Part shown: one piece after another, positions 1-7,552 of the stretch
Layout of the letters: the number at the start of each line of letters is the position of its first letter
Numbering within the stretch: position 1 is the stretch's first letter
From: Mycobacterium interjectum
Lineage (GTDB): Bacteria > Actinomycetota > Actinomycetes > Mycobacteriales > Mycobacteriaceae
Length of the DNA stretch: 64,000 nucleotides
Assembly: GCA_002102225.1 (NCBI GenBank)
Contig: LQPB01000044.1
Location: 62,001-126,000, forward strand
Direction: 5' to 3'
Program-made: the position numbers and the translations under genes
Notes under the pieces: model-generated
Told to the model about the DNA's origin: nothing
The model's input: the letters and a program-made list of their open reading frames with translations, nothing else
Database searches by the model: none

Positions 1-1361
1 ATTACACCGCGGAGTGGAAGATCAGGCACCTGGTCAAGCGGTATTCCGACTTCATCGCGTGGCCCATCCGCATGGAGGTCGAGCGCCGCGAACCCAGCGC
101 CGAGGACGGTGGCGAAGAGACCGTCACCCTCGAGACCGAGACCCTCAACTCGATGAAGGCGTTGTGGGCCAGGCCCAAGGACGAGGTCTCCGCCGAGGAG
201 TACAACGAGTTCTACAAGCACATCGCGCACGCCTGGGACGACCCGCTCGAGGTCATCGCGATGAAGGCCGAGGGCACCTTCGAGTACCAGGCCCTGCTGT
301 TCATCCCGTCGCACGCCCCGTTCGACCTGTTCGACCGCGACTCCCACGTCGGGATCCAGTTGTACGTCAAGCGCGTGTTCATCATGGGCGATTGCGACGA
401 GCTGCTGCCGAAATACCTGCGCTTCGTCAAGGGCGTCGTCGACGCACAGGACCTGTCGCTCAACGTGTCTCGCGAAATCCTGCAGCAGGACCGGCAGATC
501 AAGGCGATCCGGCGCCGGCTGACCAAGAAGATCCTGTCCACGATCAAGGAGCTGCAGTCCGAGCGGCCGGACGACTACCGCACGCTGTGGACCCAGTTCG
601 GCAGGGCCATCAAGGAGGGGCTGCTCTCGGACGCCGACAACAAGGACATGCTGCTGCAGGTCTGCTCGTTCGCCTCCACCCACAGCGAGGAGGAGGCCAC
701 CACCCTGGCCGAGTACGTGGAGCGGATGAAGGAAGGGCAGCAACAGATCTTCTATGCCACCGGAGAGACACGCCAGCTGCTGACGAAGTCGCCGCACCTG
801 GAGGCGTTCATGGCCAAGGGCTACGAGGTGCTGCTGCTCACCGACCCAGTCGACGAAGTGTGGGTGGGGGTGGTCGACGAGTTCGACGGCAAACCGCTGC
901 AGTCGGTGGCCAGGGGCGAGGTGGACCTCGACTCCGAGGAGGGCAAGAGCGAGGCCGAGCGCGAGGAGCAGGAGAAGGAGTTCGCCGACCTGCTGGCCTG
1001 GCTGAAGGAGACGTTGAGCGAGCACGTCAAGGACGTGCGGCTGTCGACGCGGCTGACCGAGTCACCGGCCTGCCTGATCACCGACGCATTCGGGATCACC
1101 CCGACGCTCGCGCGCCTCTACCGCGCCACCGGGCAGGACGTTCCGGTGGGCAAGCGGATCCTCGAGCTCAACCCGAATCATCCGCTGGTCACCGGCCTGC
1201 GGGATGCCCACCGGAAGGCCGACGACGACGCGGCGCGCACCACCGCCGCCGAGACCGCCGAGCTGCTGTACGGCACGGCGCTTCTCGCGGAGGGCGGCGC
1301 GTTGGAGGATCCGGCGCGCTTCGCCGAGCTGCTCGCCGACCGCCTGGCTCGCACGATCTGA
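1..1361 (+). CDS. htpG: Hsp90 chaperone HtpG, 3' part
   Basis: Carboxy-terminal two thirds of the cytosolic Hsp90-family chaperone HtpG; the N-terminal ATPase domain lies outside the window. The frame is open from base 3 and reads through the conserved middle-domain stretch RYSDFIAWPI, then VKRVFIMGDCDELLPKYLRF and the hallmark LSLNVSREILQQDRQIKAI. It ends with the acidic, lysine/glutamate-rich C-terminal dimerisation region and ELNPNHPLV. About 452 residues are present out of the roughly 640-650 usual for bacteria. No frameshift is seen. From memory this corresponds to M. tuberculosis Rv2299c and anchors the left end of the conserved backbone. Confidence 0.97.
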   Translation, partial: YTAEWKIRHLVKRYSDFIAWPIRMEVERREPSAEDGGEETVTLETETLNSMKALWARPKDEVSAEEYNEFYKHIAHAWDDPLEVIAMKAEGTFEYQALLFIPSHAPFDLFDRDSHVGIQLYVKRVFIMGDCDELLPKYLRFVKGVVDAQDLSLNVSREILQQDRQIKAIRRRLTKKILSTIKELQSERPDDYRTLWTQFGRAIKEGLLSDADNKDMLLQVCSFASTHSEEEATTLAEYVERMKEGQQQIFYATGETRQLLTKSPHLEAFMAKGYEVLLLTDPVDEVWVGVVDEFDGKPLQSVARGEVDLDSEEGKSEAEREEQEKEFADLLAWLKETLSEHVKDVRLSTRLTESPACLITDAFGITPTLARLYRATGQDVPVGKRILELNPNHPLVTGLRDAHRKADDDAARTTAAETAELLYGTALLAEGGALEDPARFAELLADRLARTI

Positions 1362-1420
1362 TTACCCCGCCGGTCATCGAGCGTTCATAAGGATCACAGC
1401 AAACACACACGTGATTGAAA

Positions 1421-1439
1421 CCCCTGTGCGGGGGATAAT
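1421..1439 (+). promoter_or_regulatory. Possible -10 box and small hairpin before the 75-residue protein
   Basis: A near-consensus -10 element GATAAT (1434-1439) lies eight bases before the ATG at 1448. With the usual 6-8 base spacing, transcription would start at or very near the ATG, giving a leaderless mRNA as is common in mycobacteria. A short CCCC-TGTGC-GGGG hairpin (1421-1433) precedes it. No Shine-Dalgarno sequence is visible. Confidence 0.4.
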
Positions 1440-1447
1440 CACATCTC

Positions 1448-1675
1448 ATGGCCACGTTTCGTATTGTCGATCCACATGGCGAGGTCGTGGCGGCAAAGAA
1501 CTTTGACCGCGCCGAGGACGCCCACGCGTGGTTCACCGGCTTGATCGGCAGTACGGAGCTGGGCTGGCGCATGGAGGTCGACGACGACGGGCAGTGGGCG
1601 TTCTTCGACGACACCGAGGGGTTCACCGCCGTGGCGAGCCGCCCGGCGGTGGTGCGGCCCCGTAATCCGCGGTAG
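1448..1675 (+). CDS. Conserved small hypothetical protein, 75 residues
   Basis: Small soluble acidic protein of unknown function, starting MATFRIVDPHGEVVA and ending in a basic tail. It has no signal peptide or membrane segment. The first half reads like a beta-alpha-beta unit with a stretch typical of small actinobacterial 'expressed protein' families (DRAEDAHAWF). The ATG follows a GATAAT box by eight bases, suggesting leaderless expression. It stands alone between htpG and the convergent B12-protein operon. I cannot name the family. Codon use matches the neighbours, so it is probably a real gene. Confidence 0.7.
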   Translation: MATFRIVDPHGEVVAAKNFDRAEDAHAWFTGLIGSTELGWRMEVDDDGQWAFFDDTEGFTAVASRPAVVRPRNPR

Positions 1676-1696
1676 GCGATTGACGCGCCGAAAGCC

Positions 1697-1894
1697 TTAG
1701 GAAATAGGAACATTCGCATCCTCGGAAAGGACGCGATGAAGCAATTCCCCGGTATCGAGTAGGTGCTTGCCGACCAGCGATTGCGCTCTCGCGACGTTGC
1801 GTCGACGCACCGCGTTGAGACGGCGGTCGCCTTCGTCGTCGGGCTCTTCGTCATCCCGCTGGCGCCCGAAACCAGGGGAGAGGTACTGCCCCAA
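1697..1894 (-). CDS. Possible 65-residue acidic small protein
   Basis: A reading frame with a TTG start (1892-1894) between the B12-binding protein and the small + strand gene. The predicted product is hydrophilic, with an acidic patch (RQRDDEEPDDEGDRR) followed by a helical, arginine-rich half ending NVPIS. It would be the last gene of the operon that starts with the SpoIIE phosphatase. There is no clear ribosome binding site and no recognised family, so this could be a chance open frame in GC-rich DNA. Confidence 0.25.
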   Translation of the reverse strand: MGQYLSPGFGRQRDDEEPDDEGDRRLNAVRRRNVARAQSLVGKHLLDTGELLHRVLSEDANVPIS

Positions 1895-1914
1895 TAGGAC
1901 TGCGGCACAGCCCT

Positions 1915-2937
1915 TTAAGCGGTGAAATGCGTTGTTACCAGCGCACCGGCCAGCGGGTACTCGCGCAGCGCGCCGCAGACCAAGCCGGCCAGTTCGTGCA
2001 GCATCATCTCGTCGCCATTTCGGCTGCGAAGCAGGTCCGCGATCCATGCCGCCGTCTCGGGGATCGGACGGTGGTCGCCGGTCAGCAAGGCCGCCGACAC
2101 GGCATGCAAGATCTGGTGCAACGCGTCGTCGGCGATGTCCATGACGCTGTGCAGGACATCGGCTTCGGGCGTGGTCACCGCGGCGACGAGTGACCATCGC
2201 TCGCGCAGCAGCGCGACGAGGCGGCGGTGGTCCTCCTCGAGCGCGGCCTGTTCGGCGGCCGCTTCGTCGGGCAGCGCCGCGGCCGGCTCGACGACGGCGG
2301 GCAGGGCGTCCATGGCCGCGATGGCACCCTGCGCATCGGCCGCCCACGCGGTCGCACCCAGCGCGCGGGCGCGCACGTCATCGTCGCCAAAAGCGGGCCC
2401 GCCGACCAGGATCGGCACGCCGACAGCGGTGCTCGCCTCGATGAATCGGCGGCAGGTGGGCAGCGATCCGAGCACCGAACAGCTGACCGCGACAGCATCG
2501 GGCCCCACGTCTTGCAGGTGCTGATTGAGTCGAAGCGGGTTGGTCGACGCTCCCAGCAGTTTGGTGTCCCAGCCCTCCGCCCGCAAAGCGCAGTGGATGA
2601 TCATCGCGGGCAAGGCGTGCCATTCCCGTTCCGCGCAGGCCACGAGGACGCTGCCGCGGGTAACTGGGTGCCGTTGCACGTGCTCCTCCACGACCTTGGT
2701 CGCCGAGAGGGCCATGGCGGTCGCGGCGTGCTCCTGTGCCACCGTCCATTCGCCACGTTGCCAACGCTTGCCTACCTCACGCTGGGCGGTGGCGATGACA
2801 TCGGTCAGCACCGACAGCGGTTCCACGCCTGCGGACAGCATGTCCTCGATCAACCGGGTGATCGCCGCCGTGTCACCCCTGCCGAGCGCGTGGTCGTAGC
2901 TTCTTAGCGGGTTCGCCGGGACGCTCAACTGCCGCAT
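1915..2937 (-). CDS. Cobalamin-binding domain regulator protein
   Basis: 340-residue protein with a helical B12-binding-2 cap (about residues 10-85, with the family-typical EWTVAQEHAAT), then a Rossmann-like cobalamin-binding domain (about 92-205). At E105-W106-H107 it carries the E-x-H lower-ligand signature of the CarH/LitR photoreceptor and methionine-synthase type, and later VSCSVLGSLP and ILVGGPAF. A further helical domain of about 110 residues of unknown role follows; no DNA-binding domain is seen. The ATG at 2937 sits inside the end of the upstream phosphatase gene (13-base overlap), so the two are translationally coupled. A light- or cobalamin-sensing input to that phosphatase is inferred. 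Confidence 0.85.
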   Translation of the reverse strand: MRQLSVPANPLRSYDHALGRGDTAAITRLIEDMLSAGVEPLSVLTDVIATAQREVGKRWQRGEWTVAQEHAATAMALSATKVVEEHVQRHPVTRGSVLVACAEREWHALPAMIIHCALRAEGWDTKLLGASTNPLRLNQHLQDVGPDAVAVSCSVLGSLPTCRRFIEASTAVGVPILVGGPAFGDDDVRARALGATAWAADAQGAIAAMDALPAVVEPAAALPDEAAAEQAALEEDHRRLVALLRERWSLVAAVTTPEADVLHSVMDIADDALHQILHAVSAALLTGDHRPIPETAAWIADLLRSRNGDEMMLHELAGLVCGALREYPLAGALVTTHFTA

Positions 2938-4262
2938 GTCACCGCGAACAACGCCATGTCGTCGTGCGCGCGACCTTCGAGGTGCTCGATGACGTGCTGT
3001 TCGATCACCTCGCAAATCACTTCCGGCCCCGCGCCGGCGTAGGGGGGCAGCAGGGCGAGGAGCCGCTCGACGCCGTACTGCCCGTCGGCGCCGAAGGCCT
3101 CGTCGATGCCGTCGGTGAACATCAGCATCGTGTCGTTGCGGTCCAACAGGATCGTCACCGCGGTGTAGGCGACCTGTGCCACCATGCCCGCCGCGGTGCC
3201 GCCCACCTCGACCTCTTCCACCCGTCCGTCGGCGCGCAGCACGATCGGCTTCGGGTGACCGGCCGAGGCGAGGTCCATCCGAATGCCGCCGCCGGCAGGC
3301 CGCATCCGGGCGCACACCACCGTGACGAGTTGCGTGGTGCCTTCGTCAAGGAGCACGCTGTTCAGTGCGCCGAGCACCGCCTCGGGACGGCGATCGAAAT
3401 GCGCTGCGGTGCGGATGCTTTGGCGGGCCCGGCCGTTCAACGCGGCCGCATCCACGCCCTTGCCGCACACGTCGCCCAGGCACAGCAGCCAGTCCCCGTC
3501 TTTCCCGTGCGCGTCGTAGAAGTCCCCGCCGATGTCGAGCTGTTCGGCCGCCGGGCGGTAGCGGGCCGCCATGCGAACCCCATCGATCCGCGGCAGGGAG
3601 GGCGGGCGCAGACTCTCCTGGATCACCGCGGCGATCCGGGCGCGCTCCTCGTAGAGGCGCGCGGAGTCCAGGGCCAGGGCGGCGCGTTCCGCCACCCGCT
3701 GGATCACTTCGACATCGTCGTCGAAGGGGCACCGCCCGCCGCCGCGCACCATGACCAGCGCGCCGAACGTCGTACCCCGCGCCGTGAGCCCGACGGCGAG
3801 CACGTCGGCGGGCCGCAACGTGGCGGCCTCTTGCACCAGTCGAGGGTGCGGAATCATGGCGGTGAGGCTGGCCTCGGCGTCGGTGCCGAGCGCGACGTGG
3901 GCGAGCTCGGTGCGCCCGGTCCGCAAAACGCGGCCCAGACCGTCAAAGTCGATGGAGCGCTGGGAGACGACGGCATGGAATCCGGCGTCGTCGCCGCCGA
4001 CCAATAGCAGCCCACCGGTCTGGATTTCCGGCAATATCGCCACGGACCAGTCGGCCAATTGGGGCCGGATCGTCGTCAACAGCCGCAGGGCCGTGCGCCG
4101 CAGGTTGAGCGACCCGGCGAGCCCGTGGGCAACCTTTTCGACCAGCTGGTCGCAGTCGACTGCCGACAGCCCGGGCGGGGTCGTGATTTCCGTAATTGCC
4201 TTGCTGGCAGCTGCCTGATTCAAGCGCATCGCACCGCACTTCCCGCCCTGGAAAGGCGTCAT
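2925..4262 (-). CDS. GAF-domain SpoIIE/PP2C phosphatase (RsbU-like)
   Basis: 445-residue cytoplasmic Mn/Mg-dependent serine phosphatase. A GAF-like sensor region (about residues 40-205) precedes a SpoIIE/PP2C catalytic domain (about 215-440). The catalytic domain has the metal-binding blocks DIGGDFYD, LGDVCGKGVDAA, SAGHPKPIV and FTDGIDEAFG and the terminal HDDMALFAV block. In this family such enzymes dephosphorylate anti-sigma-factor antagonists in partner-switching stress pathways; no such partner is encoded nearby. The start could also be the ATG eleven codons later (4229). It is followed with overlap by the cobalamin-binding protein, suggesting one sensory unit. Confidence 0.88.
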   Translation of the reverse strand: MTPFQGGKCGAMRLNQAAASKAITEITTPPGLSAVDCDQLVEKVAHGLAGSLNLRRTALRLLTTIRPQLADWSVAILPEIQTGGLLLVGGDDAGFHAVVSQRSIDFDGLGRVLRTGRTELAHVALGTDAEASLTAMIPHPRLVQEAATLRPADVLAVGLTARGTTFGALVMVRGGGRCPFDDDVEVIQRVAERAALALDSARLYEERARIAAVIQESLRPPSLPRIDGVRMAARYRPAAEQLDIGGDFYDAHGKDGDWLLCLGDVCGKGVDAAALNGRARQSIRTAAHFDRRPEAVLGALNSVLLDEGTTQLVTVVCARMRPAGGGIRMDLASAGHPKPIVLRADGRVEEVEVGGTAAGMVAQVAYTAVTILLDRNDTMLMFTDGIDEAFGADGQYGVERLLALLPPYAGAGPEVICEVIEQHVIEHLEGRAHDDMALFAVTCGS

Positions 4263-4427
4263 TCGTTCCGGTCGTAGTGTCCGGTTGCTCGGCGGCGGGG
4301 GGATGTGAACGGATGCCAGGCTCGGAAAGGAGAAGGCGACGATTTCGCGTCAAGGCATCAGGGCTGGGATCTCAACCTGGCTACCAATCTACGGCATACC
4401 GGTGCTCGGCGCCGCCGCCGTGCTTGC

Positions 4428-4670
4428 TTAGTGGCACACCTCGCAGGCGATGCCGTCGCCGTCGCGGTCCAGACCGGGCCGGTAACCCGGCTGCCCTCGG
4501 TAGATCGGCGCCACACCGGCCTCGCACGCTGCCCGGCAATTCGGGTAGTAGGCGCCTGACCCTGTCGTCGGCGCGGGCGACGGCGTCGTCGTCGACGGGC
4601 TGGCAGCGGCCACGGGTGCGACCGCTACCCCGATAACCATTGCTCCCGCGATGAGCACTGCCCGTAGCAC
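4428..4670 (-). CDS. Secreted Excalibur calcium-binding domain protein
   Basis: 80-residue exported protein. Residues 1-23 form a signal peptide (MLRAVLIAGAMVIGVAVAP, cleavage near AAA-SP), followed by a Ser/Thr/Pro-rich linker. The C-terminal Excalibur domain has the DRDGDGIACE motif and paired cysteines (NCRAAC, CEVC). The motif resembles a calcium-binding EF-hand loop. Similar small proteins are common in actinobacteria with an unknown role at the cell surface. It is monocistronic and divergent from the VOC protein. Confidence 0.85.
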   Translation of the reverse strand: MLRAVLIAGAMVIGVAVAPVAAASPSTTTPSPAPTTGSGAYYPNCRAACEAGVAPIYRGQPGYRPGLDRDGDGIACEVCH

Positions 4671-4754
4671 GCTGCGAACCCCCTACTCTCCGGCACTTAT
4701 TCAGAGGTGGTTTGCGGATGGAGCATACGGCAGCCTGGGCTGACACACTGTGGT

Positions 4755-5123
4755 GTGCCCGAAATTGAATTCGACTCCGTGTCACCGATCGTGCCGGTCC
4801 GAGACCTCGATATCGCCCTCGACCGCTACCGCAAACTCGGATTCAACGCGCGCGCCTACCAAGGGCCTGAGCGCTACGGGTTCGCCGACCGTGGGGCCGT
4901 GTCGATTCACCTCACCGAGTGGGCCGAGCACGACCCGCTGCGCACGGCCGCCAGCGTGTACCTCTACGTCAGCGACGCCGACGCGCTCCACGCGGAATGG
5001 GCCGCGTTGGAAAACCTCGACGGCCGCCTGCTCGAACCGCATGAGACACCCTACGGATTAAGGGAATTCGCCTACGTCGACCCCGACGGCACGCTACACC
5101 GCGCCGGTTCGCGGAAGCTCTGA
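4755..5123 (+). CDS. VOC-fold (glyoxalase/bleomycin-resistance-like) protein
   Basis: About 122 residues from a GTG start (VPEIEFDSVSPIVPVRDLD). It has the single-domain vicinal-oxygen-chelate pattern: IVPVRDLDIALDRYRKLGF, a central VSIHLTEW strand, SVYLYVSDADALHAEW and a terminal FAYVDPDGTLHR. Homologues include bleomycin-binding and glyoxalase-like proteins; the substrate is unknown. A longer frame starts at 4707 but lacks family-like residues. The last 30 bases overlap the 3' end of the convergent transporter gene, unusually long for a convergent overlap. Confidence 0.8.
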   Translation: MPEIEFDSVSPIVPVRDLDIALDRYRKLGFNARAYQGPERYGFADRGAVSIHLTEWAEHDPLRTAASVYLYVSDADALHAEWAALENLDGRLLEPHETPYGLREFAYVDPDGTLHRAGSRKL

Positions 5124-5981
5124 CGGAGGCGCCCCGGCGGCCTGGCTGTGCGCCAGCGCGACCGTCGCGGCGGCCATGACGGCGACCGATAACCCGAGAG
5201 CGGTCACGGCGACGCCGCTGGTGCTGAGCGTCTCACCCAGCACGGTGACGCCGAGCACCGATCCCACGACGGGCTCGGCGACGGTGACCGCCGGCAGCGA
5301 CGCGGTGAGCGGGCCGGCCCGAAACGCCGACTGCTCCCAGGCGGTGGCGGCGACGGCCAGAACCGCCCACACGTACAACTCGGGCAGGCGCAGCAACGCC
5401 GGGATGCCGCGGTCGAGCTGGTCGACCACGCTCTTGGTCAACACCGAGAACAGGCCCCACAGCGAGCCGGACATCAGGCCCAGCAAGAGCGCGCCGACCG
5501 AAGCGGAAAACACGCGAGAGCCGATCACGCAGAGTATCAGCGCCGGGCCCATAATCAGGCCCACGACGGTCCACGTCTCAACGGACCCCCGCGGGTTGCC
5601 GGCCTGCGGGTTGCCGACGGTCACCACGACCGCAACGGCGCCGACGAGCAGCGTGGCCCAAATCCCTTGCCAGCGCGTGATCCTGCGGTGGTTGGTTCTC
5701 GCGCTGATGAGCAACGCGAACAGTAACGAGGTCACCGACAGCGCCTGCACGAGCACCACAGAACCCAGGCCCAGCGCCGCGGCCTGCAGACCGAAGCCGG
5801 CGGCCGCCACCAGGCTGCCCGTCCACCATCGTCGATCACGCAGGAGGCGGCGGAACAGGGCGAAGGTGCCGACCGGCTTGTCGGTGACCTGTTGGGCGGA
5901 ACGCTGTTCGAAGACGTCCCCGATGCCGATCATCAGGGCCGCTCCAATCGCGAGCAGTGCCGCGATGCCCGTCCTGCCCAC
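5094..5981 (-). CDS. DMT-superfamily (EamA-like) membrane transporter
   Basis: 295-residue integral membrane protein with about nine to ten hydrophobic segments, such as GIAALLAIGAALMIGIGDVF and LYVWAVLAVAATAW. The two-fold layout is that of mycobacterial DMT-type exporters. The GTG start at 5979-5981 is preceded by a good AGGAGG site; the frame stays open further upstream, but that stretch is hydrophilic and not family-like. The substrate is unknown. It is convergent with the VOC gene, with a 30-base overlap of coding ends. Confidence 0.82.
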   Translation of the reverse strand: MGRTGIAALLAIGAALMIGIGDVFEQRSAQQVTDKPVGTFALFRRLLRDRRWWTGSLVAAAGFGLQAAALGLGSVVLVQALSVTSLLFALLISARTNHRRITRWQGIWATLLVGAVAVVVTVGNPQAGNPRGSVETWTVVGLIMGPALILCVIGSRVFSASVGALLLGLMSGSLWGLFSVLTKSVVDQLDRGIPALLRLPELYVWAVLAVAATAWEQSAFRAGPLTASLPAVTVAEPVVGSVLGVTVLGETLSTSGVAVTALGLSVAVMAAATVALAHSQAAGAPPSELPRTGAV

Positions 5982-6038
5982 GAGGACCTCCTGCGAATGA
6001 ACCACCTTGGGACTTGCGACCCTAGACCGTCGGCCGGT

Positions 6039-6446
6039 ATGCGGCGAAAGTCGGTGTTCCGAGGCGATGTCTTGACACACCGAAGGCTGTTGCGTGTGCT
6101 GGTGCTGCTGCCCGCCCTCGCGGCCGGCGCTGTCGTTGCGCTGTATCTGCTTTTGCTTGGCTGGGGGATGCTGATGCACGTGAGGCGGATCAGCGATGTG
6201 ACGCGCCGAGCCACCAAGCGACTGAATCCCTACCCGCGCAGGGTTGCCGGAACCCGGCTGGGAATGCCGCTTAGCGCCTATCCGCTCGGCGATGTCTTCC
6301 TGCTCGCGGCGGCGTACCCCTACGTCGACGATGCTGGTGAGGCCGCTCCTGACAGGTGCCGCGGGGCAGCACGATTTCTTGTGGCTGCATCGCGCCGCAA
6401 CGCCAACGACGCAGACCGCCGTAGGTTGATCGGCACTCACTCATGA
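6039..6446 (+). pseudogene. Probable decayed membrane-anchored deazaflavin nitroreductase-like gene
   Basis: The frame encodes a hydrophobic anchor (RRLLRVLVLLPALAAGAVVA) followed by RRATKRLNPYPRRVAGT and MPLSAYPLGDVFLLAAAYPY. These resemble separated pieces of the F420-dependent nitroreductase/quinone reductase (DUF385-like) family, namely 'NP..R..AG' and 'TPV.A...DGF...LPYG'. The GRRSG-type segment that normally lies between them is missing. The sequence after AYPYVDD looks out of frame, since the +1 frame gives LVRPLLTGAAGQHDFLWL, reminiscent of the next family block. An intact but unknown small membrane protein is the alternative. Its stop overlaps the next start as ATGA. Confidence 0.4.
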
Positions 6447-7027
6447 ACGACGCGGCCGCGGGGATCGGGATCATGGCAGCAGAGGCGTTGGACCTGCTCA
6501 TCGACGCGGTTGACCAGATCCCACCCGACAGCTGGGGACAGCCGTCCAACCTCGAAGGTTGGAGCGTCCGCGACCTGGTCGGTCACGCTACCGGCAGCGC
6601 AGCGAAGATTGTGACGCTCGTCGAAGGCGGGGAGCTTTGGGATCGCCCGTCCCAGCCGGCCGACTGGGTCTGCGAAGACCCGGCGGCGCGGCTCCGCGAG
6701 CTGGCGGCGCGGCTCACAGGCGCGCTGCCGGGTGCCGACATGCATGCGATGCGACCGTCGCCTCAGGGCGAGGTGCCGCTGCACCGGGCGCTCACCTATC
6801 CGGCCTCCGACCTCGCCATGCACAGCTGGGACGTGCATGCATCTCAAGGTCGGTTTATCGAGCTGCCCGACGACCTGCTGGCGCTGTGCCGCGGGCTGGT
6901 GGAGTCGGTGCCCGAGAACTTGCTGCGGCGACCCGGCGGCTTCGGGCCGGCGCGCCCCGCGCCAGAGGGCGCGACGCCGACCGCCCGGCTGATGGCCTAC
7001 CTCGGGCGCTCGGTCTCCGCTGGATGA
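6443..7027 (+). CDS. DinB-like/maleylpyruvate-isomerase-type (TIGR03086) protein
   Basis: 194-residue helical-bundle protein of the mycothiol-dependent maleylpyruvate isomerase N-terminal (DinB-like) superfamily. The early SNLEGWSVRDLVGHATGS motif (family W-x-V-xx-L-x-x-H) and the later YPASDLAMHSWDVHAS place it in the TIGR03086 group, where conserved histidines bind a divalent metal. Role and substrate are unknown; many mycobacterial members may use mycothiol. It overlaps the preceding degraded frame by four bases, implying past co-translation. Confidence 0.85.
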   Translation: MNDAAAGIGIMAAEALDLLIDAVDQIPPDSWGQPSNLEGWSVRDLVGHATGSAAKIVTLVEGGELWDRPSQPADWVCEDPAARLRELAARLTGALPGADMHAMRPSPQGEVPLHRALTYPASDLAMHSWDVHASQGRFIELPDDLLALCRGLVESVPENLLRRPGGFGPARPAPEGATPTARLMAYLGRSVSAG

Positions 7028-7060
7028 CTTCGCCTGTGCATGAGTCGGTTTGGGGTGCGC

Positions 7061-7453
7061 TCAGCTGTTTCGCCGGATTTTGAGCGCCGTGGTGATCATC
7101 GGAATCTGCAGCGGCAGCCGGGCCAGCGCGGCGATGCGCATCGGCCAGGGCTTGTCCCACCACAACCGGCACATGTTGACGTTGGCCGGGAACACCCCGA
7201 CGAACAGCAGCACGGCGGCCAGCGCGGCCAGCCGCCGGGTGCGTCGCGGCACCAGCAGCGCGCCGACGGCTATCTCCGCGACGCCCGAGGCATACGTATA
7301 GAGCCGCGCATCGCCCGGCAGCTCGGCCGGAACGATCGTGTCGAACGGTTTGGGGGCCAGGAAGTGGACGGTGCCGATGCCCATCAGCATGGCCGCAACG
7401 CGGTACGCGGCCGTCCGGGTCGTGTCACCTTCAATGAGGGGGGTGGTGGTCAT
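7061..7453 (-). CDS. DoxX-family membrane protein
   Basis: 130 residues with four hydrophobic segments: AAYRVAAMLMGIGTVHFL, LYTYASGVAEIAVGALLV, LAALAAVLLFVGVFPANV and a short C-terminal one. The spacing and the GVAEIAVGALL motif are those of DoxX/SURF4-like small membrane proteins. Some DoxX proteins act with redox partners, but no such partner is adjacent here. It is divergent from the thiolase gene across about 100 bases. Confidence 0.85.
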   Translation of the reverse strand: MTTTPLIEGDTTRTAAYRVAAMLMGIGTVHFLAPKPFDTIVPAELPGDARLYTYASGVAEIAVGALLVPRRTRRLAALAAVLLFVGVFPANVNMCRLWWDKPWPMRIAALARLPLQIPMITTALKIRRNS

Positions 7454-7552
7454 TGCGCGAGCCTAGCGGCACCGGGGGTTCCAGCTCAGGGTCGTGGCGT
7501 TACACTTAGGGCGATTCCCGTAAACTTGGCACCCAACAGTTCGAGGTAAAAC

